64,000 bases of DNA from CAXMST01 sp963793415 (GTDB lineage Bacteria > Actinomycetota > Thermoleophilia > Solirubrobacterales > 70-9), in the NCBI GenBank assembly GCA_963793415.1, contig CAWCAC010000002.1, forward strand, positions 2,046,001 to 2,110,000. The letters run 5' to 3'. How positions within the stretch are numbered: the stretch's first letter is position 1; every line of letters starts with the position of its first letter. Positions 8,134 through 17,315 of this stretch are shown here, piece after piece. Below the pieces are notes generated by a model. It did not search any database. It saw only the letters and a program-made list of their open reading frames with translations, and was not told where the DNA came from. The position numbers and the translations under genes are program-made.

Positions 8134-9189
8134 CTATTCGCCCGAGCCCGAGCCGCCTGAGCCAGAGCCGCCTGCGCCGTTTCCGGCCCCCGTGTCGGGG
8201 GCGCCGCCCGCGGCGAGCGGGATCTTGCCCTGAGCCAGCGTCTCGCCCGAGTAGGGAACGATCGGCGCGCCTGCGTCGACCGCTTCGTTGATGTCCTGCT
8301 GCAGGCCCTTGCGCGGGCTCTCGGAGACCCGGACCGACTGCGCGTTGCTGCCGATCGCGACGGCGACCGGGGTCGGCACCGCGTAGCGCTGCTCGACCGA
8401 GCCCTGCTCATCCGGGAGCAAGATCGAGACCGGGTAGCCGCCGTTGTCGTTCAGCATCAGCCAGATCACGTAGACGGACTCGCGGCCGAGCCGGGGATCG
8501 AGCCCGTTCAGCGTCAGATCGAGGAAGAGCTGGTCGTTGGCGAGGCCGAAGTTGGCGGTGCCGGCGACGCCGCTGCCGGCGACGGCGGTCAGGTCGACCG
8601 GGGTGATCTCTCTCTGCTCTTCGGCGGCGGCCGCTTCGGGCGAGGCGTCGGAGCCGGAATCGTCACCCGAGAAGACACCGGCAATCGCGAGGATCACGAA
8701 GATCAGGATCACGCCCGCGGCGGCAAGGCCTCCGAGCAGGGCGGTCCGCCGATTCGGACGGGAGTCCTCACCGCGAACGCTGACCCCGGGTCCGCTCGCG
8801 GCGGCTGCGACCGGCTCGCCCGGGCCCGGAGGGGCCGTCGCCGCCTTGCGCCGACGCGTCTTCGGCTCCGGGATCGCGGGCAGCGTCGCGGCCGGCGCGA
8901 TCGCCAGGATCTTCGTCTCGATCGTGCTCGCGAGCTCGCGGCCCTGCGCGTCCTGCTGCAGATAACGGACGGCGTCGGCGCGACCGATCGGATCGGCCTG
9001 CCCGAGCAGGTAGTCGGTGAGGCCTACCTCGGCGTCAGGATCAGCGCCACCGAGCTCGGTCAGAGCCGAGCGCGCCTTGGCCCGAACCTCGTCCTCGCTG
9101 ATCCCCAGCAGTTCCGCGAGATCCCCGTAACTCTGCCCGCGTTCGCAGACGAGTTGGAGGAGCGCGCGCTCATCCTGTTTGAGTGCCAT
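8134..9189 (-). CDS. membrane protein with sigma-region-4-like HTH and anti-sigma-K-like domain
   Basis: 351 residues. Residues 1-50 (ERALLQLVCERGQSYGDLAELLGISEDEVRAKARSAL) resemble the sigma-70 region 4 helix-turn-helix. Residues 52-95 (LTDYLLGQADPIGRADAVRYLQQD) look like the sigma-binding helices of an anti-sigma factor without its zinc ligands. A low-complexity linker leads to one transmembrane segment (about 153-175, LLGGLAAAGVILIFVILAIAG). The extracytoplasmic part (about 195-325) resembles the anti-sigma-K C-terminal domain, and the tail is Gly/Ser-rich. It would report envelope conditions to an ECF-type system. No partner sigma factor lies nearby. The start overlaps the 5' region of the divergent MMPL gene. 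Confidence 0.6.
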   Translation of the reverse strand: MALKQDERALLQLVCERGQSYGDLAELLGISEDEVRAKARSALTELGGADPDAEVGLTDYLLGQADPIGRADAVRYLQQDAQGRELASTIETKILAIAPAATLPAIPEPKTRRRKAATAPPGPGEPVAAAASGPGVSVRGEDSRPNRRTALLGGLAAAGVILIFVILAIAGVFSGDDSGSDASPEAAAAEEQREITPVDLTAVAGSGVAGTANFGLANDQLFLDLTLNGLDPRLGRESVYVIWLMLNDNGGYPVSILLPDEQGSVEQRYAVPTPVAVAIGSNAQSVRVSESPRKGLQQDINEAVDAGAPIVPYSGETLAQGKIPLAAGGAPDTGAGNGAGGSGSGGSGSGE

Positions 9190-9251
9190 CCACCCAGAAC
9201 TCTAGGCGTTCGGCACCGTCTCCTGCGCCGGGGACTATCTTTCCCGCCCTG

Positions 9252-11279
9252 ATGGCGAGTCGCATTGCAACGCTTGCGGCGCGGGCTCCTCGCGCCATCC
9301 TCGCGGTCAGCGCCGTGCTCGCGGTCGCCTTCGGGATCTACGCGGCCGGGACGCCGGACCGGCTCGGCCTCGGCGGCGAGGCGCCATCGGGCTCGGAGAG
9401 CGAGGAGACCTCGGCGACGCTCGAGTCCGAGCTCGGCTATGACCCCGTGGCCGCCTACGTCGTCCTGCTCGCCGGCGAGGACGAGATCACCTCGCCGGGC
9501 AGCGGTGTCGCGATCGACACGGTGACCTCGCAGATCATGTCGATCAAGGGCGTCGCCGCGGTGGGTGAAGGAGCCCCGTCCGAGGACGGCAGCTCGACGG
9601 CCCTCTCCGTCCACATGGACCCCGACGCCGACGCGAGCACGATCGCCGACGCGGGCGAGAGGCTCGACTCCTCGCTCGACGCCGGCGGGCTCGATGTCGC
9701 GATTGCCGGGCCGGCCGCCGTTGGCGCCGCCGCTCGCGACACAGTCCTCGACGCGGCGCCGGCCCTGCTGCTCCTCGCTCTGCCGCTGCTGCTCCTGCTG
9801 CTCGGCGGCTCGCTCGGTCTGCGGCCGGCATTGGTCGGCCTGCTTGGGGCGCTGTTGGCGACCGTCGCTGCCACCGCAGCGTTGGGGCTGGTCGGCCTCG
9901 CCTTCGACCTCGACGCAATCTCCGTCGCCGCCGCCGTGCCGCTGGCGGCCGTGCTCGCAATCGAGTCCGCAGCCGGGCTCCTGTACCGATACCGCGAGGA
10001 GTCGGCGACGCTCGGCCCCGGCACCGAGGCACTCGAGTACTCGCTGCAGGTCGTGCTCAGGGGGGCCGCGATCGCGATGTTCTCGGCAGCGCTGATCGGC
10101 GCCGCCCTGTTCGCTGTCCCGATCGGATGGCTGCAGTCGGTCGGCGCCGGGATTCTGGCCGCCGCGGTGTTGGCGCCGCCGCTGGCGCTGCTGCCGATGG
10201 CGGCACTTCTCGCGCTGCGGGCCGAGGCCGAGGTCGGGGAGGCCCTGCCGCTCGTCGCCGAGGGAGCGCGGCCCGACGGGGCGTCGGCCGTCTTCCGACT
10301 CTTGCTCGGCCTCGGGAGGGGGCGCAGCCGCGCGCTGATCGCGATCCTGCCCCTGATCGCGATCGCGGTGCTGGCGCTGCCGCTGCGCGACGACGCCGAT
10401 GCTGTCGGGCTCAACGGCGTCGAGTTGCCCTCCGACCAGCCGGCCGCGTCAGCCTCAGCCGAGCTTGCCCGGGCCTTCGGGCCCGGTGCCGCCACGCCGG
10501 CGATCGTGCTCACCGACGGCCCCGCCGAGGCACCGACGGTGACGATCTACCGGGACGCGATCTCCCGCCTCGACAGCATCGAGTCCGTCGGGCTCGCGCT
10601 CAGCGCCGGGCTGCTCGCGACCTTCGAGGCCCAGACGGCGGGGGCCGGCGGCTCACTCGCCGCGCAGGACGCCGTCGCCGAGGTCCGCGCGCTGCCGTCA
10701 CCCAGCCCCCGGAAAGTCGGTGGCGGCGACGCCCAGCTGCTCGACTCGGCCGATCGCATCGCCGGCGATCTCCCTCTGGTCGCGCTCTTCGCGCTGCTCG
10801 GGACCGCCGCCCTGTGGAGCCTCCTGTTCCGCTCGGCCTTCGGTCCGCTGCTGGCGCTGGCGGCGGCGATCGCGCCGCTGGCCGGACTCGGGACGCTGCT
10901 CGCCGTCTTCGGCGAGGGTCGGCTCACCGGCCTGCTCGACTATGCGCCGACCGGCGGGCTCCATCTCGAGACTTATGTGGTCGTCGGCGCGACGTTGCTC
11001 GCGGTCGGGCTCGCGCGCGGCGCCCAGCTCGCCACCGCCCTGCGCGAGGAGCGGGAGCTCGGCGGCGGCCCCGCGGGCTCGCTCGCCCGCTCCGGTGTCC
11101 TCACCCTGTTCCCCGCTGCCGCGGCGACTGTGGTCGGCGTCGTCCTCGCGGGCGTCTGGGCGGGCTCGGAGCTGCTCCCGGCCCAGGAGATCGGCCTCGG
11201 CCTCGCTGTCGGCCTCGTCGCCGACCTCGTCCTAACGCGACTGCTGCTGGCGCCGGCCCTGGCGAGGCTCTCGATCTAA
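9252..11279 (+). CDS. MMPL/RND-family transporter
   Basis: About 675 residues from the ATG at 9252 (MASRIATLAARAPRAILAV). I preferred this to the ATG at 9183, which would lie inside the divergent gene. It has a typical two-fold RND layout: a single N-terminal transmembrane helix, an extracytoplasmic loop (about 40-165), a block of five helices starting LDAAPALLLLALPLLLLLLGG, then a second single helix (ALIAILPLIAIAVLAL), a second loop and a second helix block. MMPL proteins export lipids or other hydrophobic compounds using the proton gradient. The substrate is unknown. At about 675 residues it is at the short end for the family. Confidence 0.85.
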   Translation: MASRIATLAARAPRAILAVSAVLAVAFGIYAAGTPDRLGLGGEAPSGSESEETSATLESELGYDPVAAYVVLLAGEDEITSPGSGVAIDTVTSQIMSIKGVAAVGEGAPSEDGSSTALSVHMDPDADASTIADAGERLDSSLDAGGLDVAIAGPAAVGAAARDTVLDAAPALLLLALPLLLLLLGGSLGLRPALVGLLGALLATVAATAALGLVGLAFDLDAISVAAAVPLAAVLAIESAAGLLYRYREESATLGPGTEALEYSLQVVLRGAAIAMFSAALIGAALFAVPIGWLQSVGAGILAAAVLAPPLALLPMAALLALRAEAEVGEALPLVAEGARPDGASAVFRLLLGLGRGRSRALIAILPLIAIAVLALPLRDDADAVGLNGVELPSDQPAASASAELARAFGPGAATPAIVLTDGPAEAPTVTIYRDAISRLDSIESVGLALSAGLLATFEAQTAGAGGSLAAQDAVAEVRALPSPSPRKVGGGDAQLLDSADRIAGDLPLVALFALLGTAALWSLLFRSAFGPLLALAAAIAPLAGLGTLLAVFGEGRLTGLLDYAPTGGLHLETYVVVGATLLAVGLARGAQLATALREERELGGGPAGSLARSGVLTLFPAAAATVVGVVLAGVWAGSELLPAQEIGLGLAVGLVADLVLTRLLLAPALARLSI

Positions 11280-11290
11280 TCTGCAGGCCT

Positions 11291-11710
11291 ATGGGAACCG
11301 ACGAACAGAGCAGCGAACAGCAGGAGGGCAACGACGGGCTCGGCGAGACCCTCGGACTCACCGACTACGAGCATCTCGCCGTCGACGCGGCGTCGATGCG
11401 CCTGCCGGTCAACCCGAGGGTGCTGCAGCCGTACGGGATCGTTCATGGCGGCGCCTACGCGGCGCTGTCGGAGTCGCTCACCTCGCGGGCGACCTACGAG
11501 ACCGTCGGCCCCGACAACGTCGCCTTCGGACAGGCCAACGACACCTCGTTCCTGCGGCCGGTCTTCAGCGGCTCGGTCCACGCCGAGGCCCGCGCCAAGC
11601 ATCGCGGCAGCACGACCTGGGTCTGGGAGGTCGAGATGCGCGACGACGACGACAAGCTCTGCGCGGTCTCGCGCGTGACGATCGCCGTCCGGCCCTTCCG
11701 CCGCAGCTGA
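11291..11710 (+). CDS. PaaI-family hotdog thioesterase
   Basis: 139 residues. An acidic, Gln-rich leader (about 1-25) precedes a single hotdog domain with the PaaI signature VLQPYGIVHGGAYAALSES (about 46-64), where HGG and the downstream Ser/Glu shape the active site. FLRPVFSGSVHAEARAKHRG follows in the central strands. It hydrolyses an acyl- or aryl-CoA thioester of unknown identity. The start ATG is 11 bases after the MMPL stop, so it probably belongs to the same transcript. It converges on the NAD+ synthetase gene with a 7-base gap. Confidence 0.85.
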   Translation: MGTDEQSSEQQEGNDGLGETLGLTDYEHLAVDAASMRLPVNPRVLQPYGIVHGGAYAALSESLTSRATYETVGPDNVAFGQANDTSFLRPVFSGSVHAEARAKHRGSTTWVWEVEMRDDDDKLCAVSRVTIAVRPFRRS

Positions 11711-11717
11711 CGCCGGC

Positions 11718-13430
11718 TCAGCCCCCGAACCGGTTGGTGATCGGCAGACGGCGGTCGCGGCCGAAGGACTTCGGCGTGATCCTCACCCCCGGCGGCGCCT
11801 GCCGGCGCTTGTACTCGGCCCGGTCGACCAGCGCGATCACCCGGCTCGCCGTCTCGGGATCGATCCCGGCGGCGACCATCGACTCGAGGCCGCCGTCCCG
11901 CTCGACGTATTCCGCCAGAGCCTGGTCGAGGACGTCGTAGGGAGGCAGCGAGTCCTCATCGGCCTGATCGGGCCGCAGCTCGGCCGTGGGCGACCGCTCG
12001 ATCACCGATGCCGGCACCAGCTCCCGGCCGGCGATGTCGTTGCGACAGCGCACCAGCTCGTAGACGAGCGTCTTCGGCACGTCCTTGAGCACGGCGAAGC
12101 CGCCGGCCATGTCGCCATACAGCGTCGCGTAGCCAACCGACATCTCCGACTTGTTGCCGGTCGCCAGCGGTAGCCAGCCGAACTTGTTCGAGAGCGCCAT
12201 CACCAAGCTGCCGCGGATCCGCGCCTGCAGGTTCTCCTCGGCGACGCCGGGCTCCGTCCCGGAGAAGGGGTGCGCGAGTGCCGCCTCGAAGCCGGCCATG
12301 AGCGAGCCGATCGGGATCTCGGTCAGGGTCGCGCCGAGGTTGATCGCGATCGCGCGCGCATCAGCCTGCGTCGCCTCGCTCGAATGCGGAGAGGGCATGA
12401 CCACGCAGTGGACGTCGGCCGGGTCGATCACGTCGGCGGCGAGGATCGCGACCAGCGCCGAGTCGATCCCGCCCGAAAGCCCGAGAACGACGCCGGAGAA
12501 GCGGTTCTTGCCGACGTAGTCGGCGAGCCCGAGGCGCAGAGCGCGATAGACCTCCTCAACGTCACGCAGGGGCGGCGCCAACGGCGGCGGGGAGGTGGCG
12601 GGCTCCGCGGCCAGAACGGCCTCGGTCAGCTCGCCGGCGAAGACCACCGGCGCCAGCTCGGGGTCGAGCTCACGCCTGCCGCCAGGAGCGAGCTCGAGAT
12701 CGCAGAGCAGCAGCTCGGGCTCGAACTGTGCGGCGCGCGCGAGCGTCCCGCCGTCGCCGCCGACGATGAAGCTGTGGCCGTCGAAGACAAGCTCGTCCTG
12801 GCCGCCGACGGCGTTGCAGAGGGCGATCGGGACTCCGACCTCGAGAGCGCGCTCGCCGACCATCCGCTCCCGTTCGAGGCCCTTGCCGCGGTGATAGGGC
12901 GAGGCGGAGGCGTTGACGAGCAGCTCGGCCCCGGCCTCGACCGCCGTCGACGCGGGCGGCCCGGGCACCCAGATGTCCTCGCAGACCGTGAGCCCGACGC
13001 GAATCCCGTCGAGATCGACCAGCTCCGGCCCGGAGCCGGGCTCGAAGTAGCGGCGCTCGTCGAAGACCCCGTAGTTCGGCAGCACGACCTTGCCGTAGCA
13101 GCCGGCGATCCGGCCGTCCGCGAGCACGTAGAGCGCATTCCGAAGCGGTCGGCCCGGGGCCGGCGCCCCGACCAGGGCGACGATTCCCTCGACCGCGAGG
13201 GCGAGCTGCTCGAGCTGGCGGTCGGCGGCGTCGATGAAGTGGCGCTTGAGCAGCAGGTCCTCCGGCGGGTAGCCGGTCAGGGCGAGCTCGGGGAGGACGA
13301 CGAGCGCGGCCCCTTCGTCCCTGGCGTGCGCGATCGAGTGCGAGATCAGCTCGAAGTTGCCCCCGAGGTCGCCGACGGTCGGATTGATTTGCGCAAGCGC
13401 TATCCGTAACCTGCGACCCGAGGACTGCAT
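11718..13430 (-). CDS. nadE: glutamine-dependent NAD+ synthetase (copy 1)
   Basis: About 570 residues from ATG 13430 (MQSSGRRLRIALAQINPTVGDL); an ATG at 13466 would add 12 residues. The N-terminal nitrilase/glutaminase domain (about 8-265) has the catalytic Glu in LVVLPELALTGYPPEDLLL, the Lys in YGKVVLPNYGVFDERRYF and the Cys in GLTVCEDIWVPG. The C-terminal ammonia-dependent NAD synthase domain (about 295-570) has the PP-loop GLSGGIDSALVAILA and TGNKSEMSVGY. It makes NAD+ from deamido-NAD, ATP and glutamine. This is the shorter bacterial type. A second, longer type at 24-26 kb is frameshifted, so this copy is probably the working one. Confidence 0.93.
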   Translation of the reverse strand: MQSSGRRLRIALAQINPTVGDLGGNFELISHSIAHARDEGAALVVLPELALTGYPPEDLLLKRHFIDAADRQLEQLALAVEGIVALVGAPAPGRPLRNALYVLADGRIAGCYGKVVLPNYGVFDERRYFEPGSGPELVDLDGIRVGLTVCEDIWVPGPPASTAVEAGAELLVNASASPYHRGKGLERERMVGERALEVGVPIALCNAVGGQDELVFDGHSFIVGGDGGTLARAAQFEPELLLCDLELAPGGRRELDPELAPVVFAGELTEAVLAAEPATSPPPLAPPLRDVEEVYRALRLGLADYVGKNRFSGVVLGLSGGIDSALVAILAADVIDPADVHCVVMPSPHSSEATQADARAIAINLGATLTEIPIGSLMAGFEAALAHPFSGTEPGVAEENLQARIRGSLVMALSNKFGWLPLATGNKSEMSVGYATLYGDMAGGFAVLKDVPKTLVYELVRCRNDIAGRELVPASVIERSPTAELRPDQADEDSLPPYDVLDQALAEYVERDGGLESMVAAGIDPETASRVIALVDRAEYKRRQAPPGVRITPKSFGRDRRLPITNRFGG

Positions 13431-13524
13431 CCGGAGGATTATCGCGCGCCCGTGGACCGCATCCATTGACGCGCTTTCGGGTTCTCACTTTTGCCACACG
13501 AACCCAGACCCCCGGGGGCTCCAC

Positions 13525-14979
13525 TTGAACCGCAAACTGCTCGTCCTGCTGACCCTGGCCGCGGCCTGGCTGATCGCCACCCCGGTCGCCTCGGCCTCAC
13601 CGAAGTCGGACGCCGAGCGCTCGCTCGCCGAGGCCCAGGCGCTGCTCGGGGCATCGGGCTCCAGCGTGTCCCCGCAGGCGTTCAGCGCCACCGCGGGAAG
13701 CGGACGCGAGGCGACGCTGGTCCTGCGCGACCTCGCCGTCGGCCTTCAGTACCTCGATCCGGCGGACCGCCGCGCCGCACGCGAGATCCTCGCCCGCCCC
13801 GACCAGGGCAACGACCCCGAGAACTTCGGTGCCGAGGCAGCGGGTTCGCCGATCTGCTCGACCCATTTCTGCGTCCACTGGGGCACGCGACCGCGCTCCG
13901 CTCCCGCGAGCCAATCGTTCGTGCAGAACGTCCTCGACGCGGCCGACCGCTCCTACGAGATCGAGAACGTCTCACTCGGCTGGAGGGATCCAGTCTCCGA
14001 CGGCGCCAAGGGCGCCCGCAACGGAATCGGCGGCAGCGGCCAGACCGACGTCTACCTGACCGACCTCGAGCGGGGCCTGTTCGGCTACGCGACCACGGAT
14101 CCCGGTAGCTCGGGTCGCAAGCAGGCCGGCTACCTGGTGCTCGACAACGACTATGCCGGCTTCGGCGGCGTTCCCGTAGATCTGATGCGGGTGACGATGG
14201 CGCACGAGTACAACCACATCCTTCAGTTCGGCTACGACGTCTTCCAGGACGGCTGGATGTTCGAGTCGACGGCGACGTTCATGGAGGACCGCGTCTTTCC
14301 CGACGTCAACGACTACATCAACTTCATGCCGCAGTTCGTCAAGAACTCCAAGACTCCGCTGGCCGAGGAGGAGGCGCGTGCCTTCAAGCTCTACGGCTCC
14401 GCCGTCTGGAACCACTTCATCGCCAGCCGCCACGGCCCCGAGGTGGTCCGCCATGCCTGGGAGGTCTCTCCCTCGGTCAAGCCGAAGGACTTCGCGGTCG
14501 CAGCCTACGATCGTTCGATCCGGGACAGCGGCGGCTCGGGCTTCGCCCCCGAGTTCGTCTCCTTCGCGGCCGCCACCGCGGAGTGGCGCTCGTCCATGTC
14601 CTTCCCCGACTCTGCCTCGTACGCGGAGATGAAGCGCAGCGGCGATCTCAGCGGAAAGAAGAAGCTGCGGCTCGACCACACCGGCTACGCCCTCTACGAC
14701 GTGACGCCCTACAACGGCTCGATCAAGCTCACCGTCAAGGCCGAGAAAGGCGTCCGCTCCGGCATCTCGCTCGTCGGCCGTAGCGGTCCCGCGACCAGCG
14801 GCACGGTGACCGAGGTGACCGAGTACCTGGCGAAGGGCGGCAAGGCCAAGGTGACACTCCCCGACGCCCAGCAGTACGACCGGATCACGGCCGTGATCGC
14901 CAACGCGGACGGCCGCGTCAAGGGCGACTCGCGCCGCTACAAGTACGACAACGTCAAGTACTCGGCCTCGGTCAGGTAG
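13525..14979 (+). CDS. secreted HExxH metalloprotease-like protein
   Basis: About 484 residues from a TTG start at 13525, chosen because a GGGGG-containing ribosome-binding site precedes it and the chain then opens with a clean signal peptide (NRKLLVLLTLAAAWLIATPVASA). A zinc-protease motif lies in the middle, MAHEYNHILQFGYD (HEYNH, about residue 230), with a downstream E in WMFESTATFMED as likely third ligand; this is the gluzincin arrangement seen in MXAN_6640-type proteins. The C-terminal third (about 385-484) looks like a beta-sandwich domain. It is probably exported to degrade protein; the substrate is unknown. The stop abuts the stop of the convergent molybdoenzyme gene with no base between them. 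Confidence 0.75.
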   Translation: MNRKLLVLLTLAAAWLIATPVASASPKSDAERSLAEAQALLGASGSSVSPQAFSATAGSGREATLVLRDLAVGLQYLDPADRRAAREILARPDQGNDPENFGAEAAGSPICSTHFCVHWGTRPRSAPASQSFVQNVLDAADRSYEIENVSLGWRDPVSDGAKGARNGIGGSGQTDVYLTDLERGLFGYATTDPGSSGRKQAGYLVLDNDYAGFGGVPVDLMRVTMAHEYNHILQFGYDVFQDGWMFESTATFMEDRVFPDVNDYINFMPQFVKNSKTPLAEEEARAFKLYGSAVWNHFIASRHGPEVVRHAWEVSPSVKPKDFAVAAYDRSIRDSGGSGFAPEFVSFAAATAEWRSSMSFPDSASYAEMKRSGDLSGKKKLRLDHTGYALYDVTPYNGSIKLTVKAEKGVRSGISLVGRSGPATSGTVTEVTEYLAKGGKAKVTLPDAQQYDRITAVIANADGRVKGDSRRYKYDNVKYSASVR

Positions 14980-17277
14980 TCAGCCGGCCGCTGCTGCGGC
15001 GGCGTCGGCACGCTCGGCGGAGCCGGCGGGCGCGACGCTGACAGGAATCCCGTTGAGGACCGCGTTGCCCGAGAGCGGGTCGACGACGGTCTCGTCCGAG
15101 AGCAGGTTCGAATTGACGCCGCTGTGAGCGCCGGCGACCTCCATGCGGACGCCCTCGGCGTCGTGGCCCCAGCCGTGCGGGATCGAGATCACCCCGGACA
15201 TGATCGAATCGGTGATCTCGACCGGGACATCGAGCGAGCCGGCCCGGGAGCTGACGTGAGCGCGGGCGCCGTCGGCGAGCCCGAGACGCTCCGCGTCGGC
15301 GGGGGAGACGTGCATCGTGCAGCGGTCGGCCCCGCGCACGAGATGCGGGAGGTTGTGCAGCCACGAGTTGTTCGAGCGCAGGTGGCGGCGGCCGATCAGA
15401 ACCATCTCCGGCTGTTCGGCATCCAGCGACGAGGCGAGCCGCTCGAGGTCCGCCGTGATCGCCGGCGGCGCCATCTCGACGCGGCCGCTCGGGGTCCGCA
15501 GCATCTCCGGCAGCCGCGGCTCGAGCGGGCCTAGATCGATCCCATGCGGGGCCGCCGCGAGCACGTCGAGGCTGAGTGCCGGGCCATCGGGCTCGCCACC
15601 GCGGCCGTTCGTGTCGAAGCCGGCCCCGTAGGGCCCGCAACGAAGCAGCAGGTCGAGGATCCGCTCCGGGCCGCGACGCTCGCCAAGCTCGGCGACCACG
15701 GCGGCCGGCTCCATGCCCTCGGCGGGTGAGCCGGCGGTAACGGTCTCGCGGCGGGCGGCCTCGAGCGCGATGAAGTCGTCGATCGCCGCCGGGTCGGCAT
15801 CGGGCCCCTGGCCGGTGACGACGCCGAGCAGCCGCATCATCGTCTCCCACTCGTGCCGCATCCCATCGCGGAGTGGCATCGCCGGCGGCGAGTAGTTGGC
15901 CACGTTGCGGATCGACAGCTGGTAGAAGGCGAGGTCGTAGTGATGACGCTCGAGCGGCGTCGGCACCGGCAGGATCACGTCGGCGAGGCTCGTCGTCTCG
16001 TTCACGTAGCAGTCGATCGAGACCATGAAGTCGAGCGACCCGATCGCACCGCGCAGGCGATCCGAGTTCGGCGTCGAGACGACCGGATTGCCGGCGACGG
16101 TGAGCAGCGCCCGGACCTGGCCCTCGCCGGGCGTCTCGATCTCCTCCGCAAGAGTGACGACCGGAAGCTCGCCGAAGGTCTCCCCGAGGCCCCGTACACG
16201 GCTCTGGAAGCGCCCGAACCTGACGCCGCGGCCCTTGCCGGGCTCACCCGTAGAGCTCGTCTGGCCAGCCGCGGCCCGCGGGAACATGACGCCGCCCTCG
16301 CGGTCGAGATTGCCGGTCAGACCGTTGACGACCTCGACCAGCCAGCTGGTCAGCGTCCCGTACTCCTGGGTCGTCGTCCCGATCCGCCCGTAGACCGCGG
16401 CCGACGGCGCCGCCGCGAGCTCCCGCGCGATCCGGCGGATGTCGGTGGCGTCGATGCCGCAGACCGGCGCGACCTCCTCGGGCGAGAAGCGGGCAAGCAG
16501 CTCCGGCAGCTCGTCGAGACCGTTGCTGAGCTCGACCAGCCTGCCGGGCTCGGCCAGGCCTTCGGTGAGGATCGCGTGGGCGATTCCGGCGAGGAGGTGG
16601 GCGTCGCGGCCGGGACGGATGAAGTGGTGCTCGTCGGCGAGCTCGGCCGTACGCGAGCGGCGCGGGTCGATGACGATGACCTTGCCGCCGCGCTCGCGGA
16701 TCTTGCGTAGCCGGCCGCGCACGTCCGGCGCTGTCATCAGCGAGCCGTTCGAGGCAAGCGGGTTGGCGCCGAGGATCATCAGGTAGTCGGTGCGATCGAG
16801 GTCCGGGATCGGGACGCTGAGGCCGGCTCCGAACATCTCCGCCACCGCGACCTGCTTCGGGACCTGATCGACCGAGGAGGCGCTGAAGACGTTGCGGGAG
16901 CCGATGCCCTTGAGCAGCGCCCGCAGGTGGATCGCACCGTCCAGGGTGTGGGCGTTCGGGTTGCCGAGATAGGTGGCGACCGCGTCGCGATTGCCGGCGG
17001 CGAGGATCGGTCCGAGGCCGGCGTCGATCGCCGCGAAGGCCTCGTCCCAGCTCGCCTCAACCAGCTCGCCGTCACGGCGCACCAATGGCGCCGTGAGCCG
17101 GTCGGGGTCCGAGTGCAGCTCGCCGAGGCTCGCCCCCTTTGGGCAGATGAAGCCGGCACTGAAGACGTCGTTCTTGTCGCCCCGGATCTTGGTGACCTCG
17201 CGACCCTCGAGCTCGATCTCGAGGCCGCAGGTGGCCTCACAGAGCGGACAGGTCCGGTGGTGCGTGCGTGTGCTCAA
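14980..17277 (-). CDS. molybdopterin oxidoreductase (formate-dehydrogenase-like)
   Basis: 765 residues. The N-terminus carries a [4Fe-4S] site, CPLCEATC plus FICPKG (C-x2-C-x3-C ... C, about residues 10-46). The molybdopterin domains follow (YLMILGANPLASNGSLMTAPD, VIVIDPRRSRTA, VYGRIGTTTQEYGT), and the C-terminal dinucleotide-binding domain starts near LIGRRHLRSNNSWLHN. The group is the cytoplasmic BisC/FdhF-like superfamily. At the position where formate dehydrogenases have Sec/Cys I see NVFSASSVDQ, so no Cys ligand is evident and the substrate is not predictable. No partner subunit is adjacent. Confidence 0.85.
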   Translation of the reverse strand: MSTRTHHRTCPLCEATCGLEIELEGREVTKIRGDKNDVFSAGFICPKGASLGELHSDPDRLTAPLVRRDGELVEASWDEAFAAIDAGLGPILAAGNRDAVATYLGNPNAHTLDGAIHLRALLKGIGSRNVFSASSVDQVPKQVAVAEMFGAGLSVPIPDLDRTDYLMILGANPLASNGSLMTAPDVRGRLRKIRERGGKVIVIDPRRSRTAELADEHHFIRPGRDAHLLAGIAHAILTEGLAEPGRLVELSNGLDELPELLARFSPEEVAPVCGIDATDIRRIARELAAAPSAAVYGRIGTTTQEYGTLTSWLVEVVNGLTGNLDREGGVMFPRAAAGQTSSTGEPGKGRGVRFGRFQSRVRGLGETFGELPVVTLAEEIETPGEGQVRALLTVAGNPVVSTPNSDRLRGAIGSLDFMVSIDCYVNETTSLADVILPVPTPLERHHYDLAFYQLSIRNVANYSPPAMPLRDGMRHEWETMMRLLGVVTGQGPDADPAAIDDFIALEAARRETVTAGSPAEGMEPAAVVAELGERRGPERILDLLLRCGPYGAGFDTNGRGGEPDGPALSLDVLAAAPHGIDLGPLEPRLPEMLRTPSGRVEMAPPAITADLERLASSLDAEQPEMVLIGRRHLRSNNSWLHNLPHLVRGADRCTMHVSPADAERLGLADGARAHVSSRAGSLDVPVEITDSIMSGVISIPHGWGHDAEGVRMEVAGAHSGVNSNLLSDETVVDPLSGNAVLNGIPVSVAPAGSAERADAAAAAAG

Positions 17278-17315
17278 ACCCTTCCTCCTTCCGCAGCAGT
17301 CTCTCAGAGATGCGG

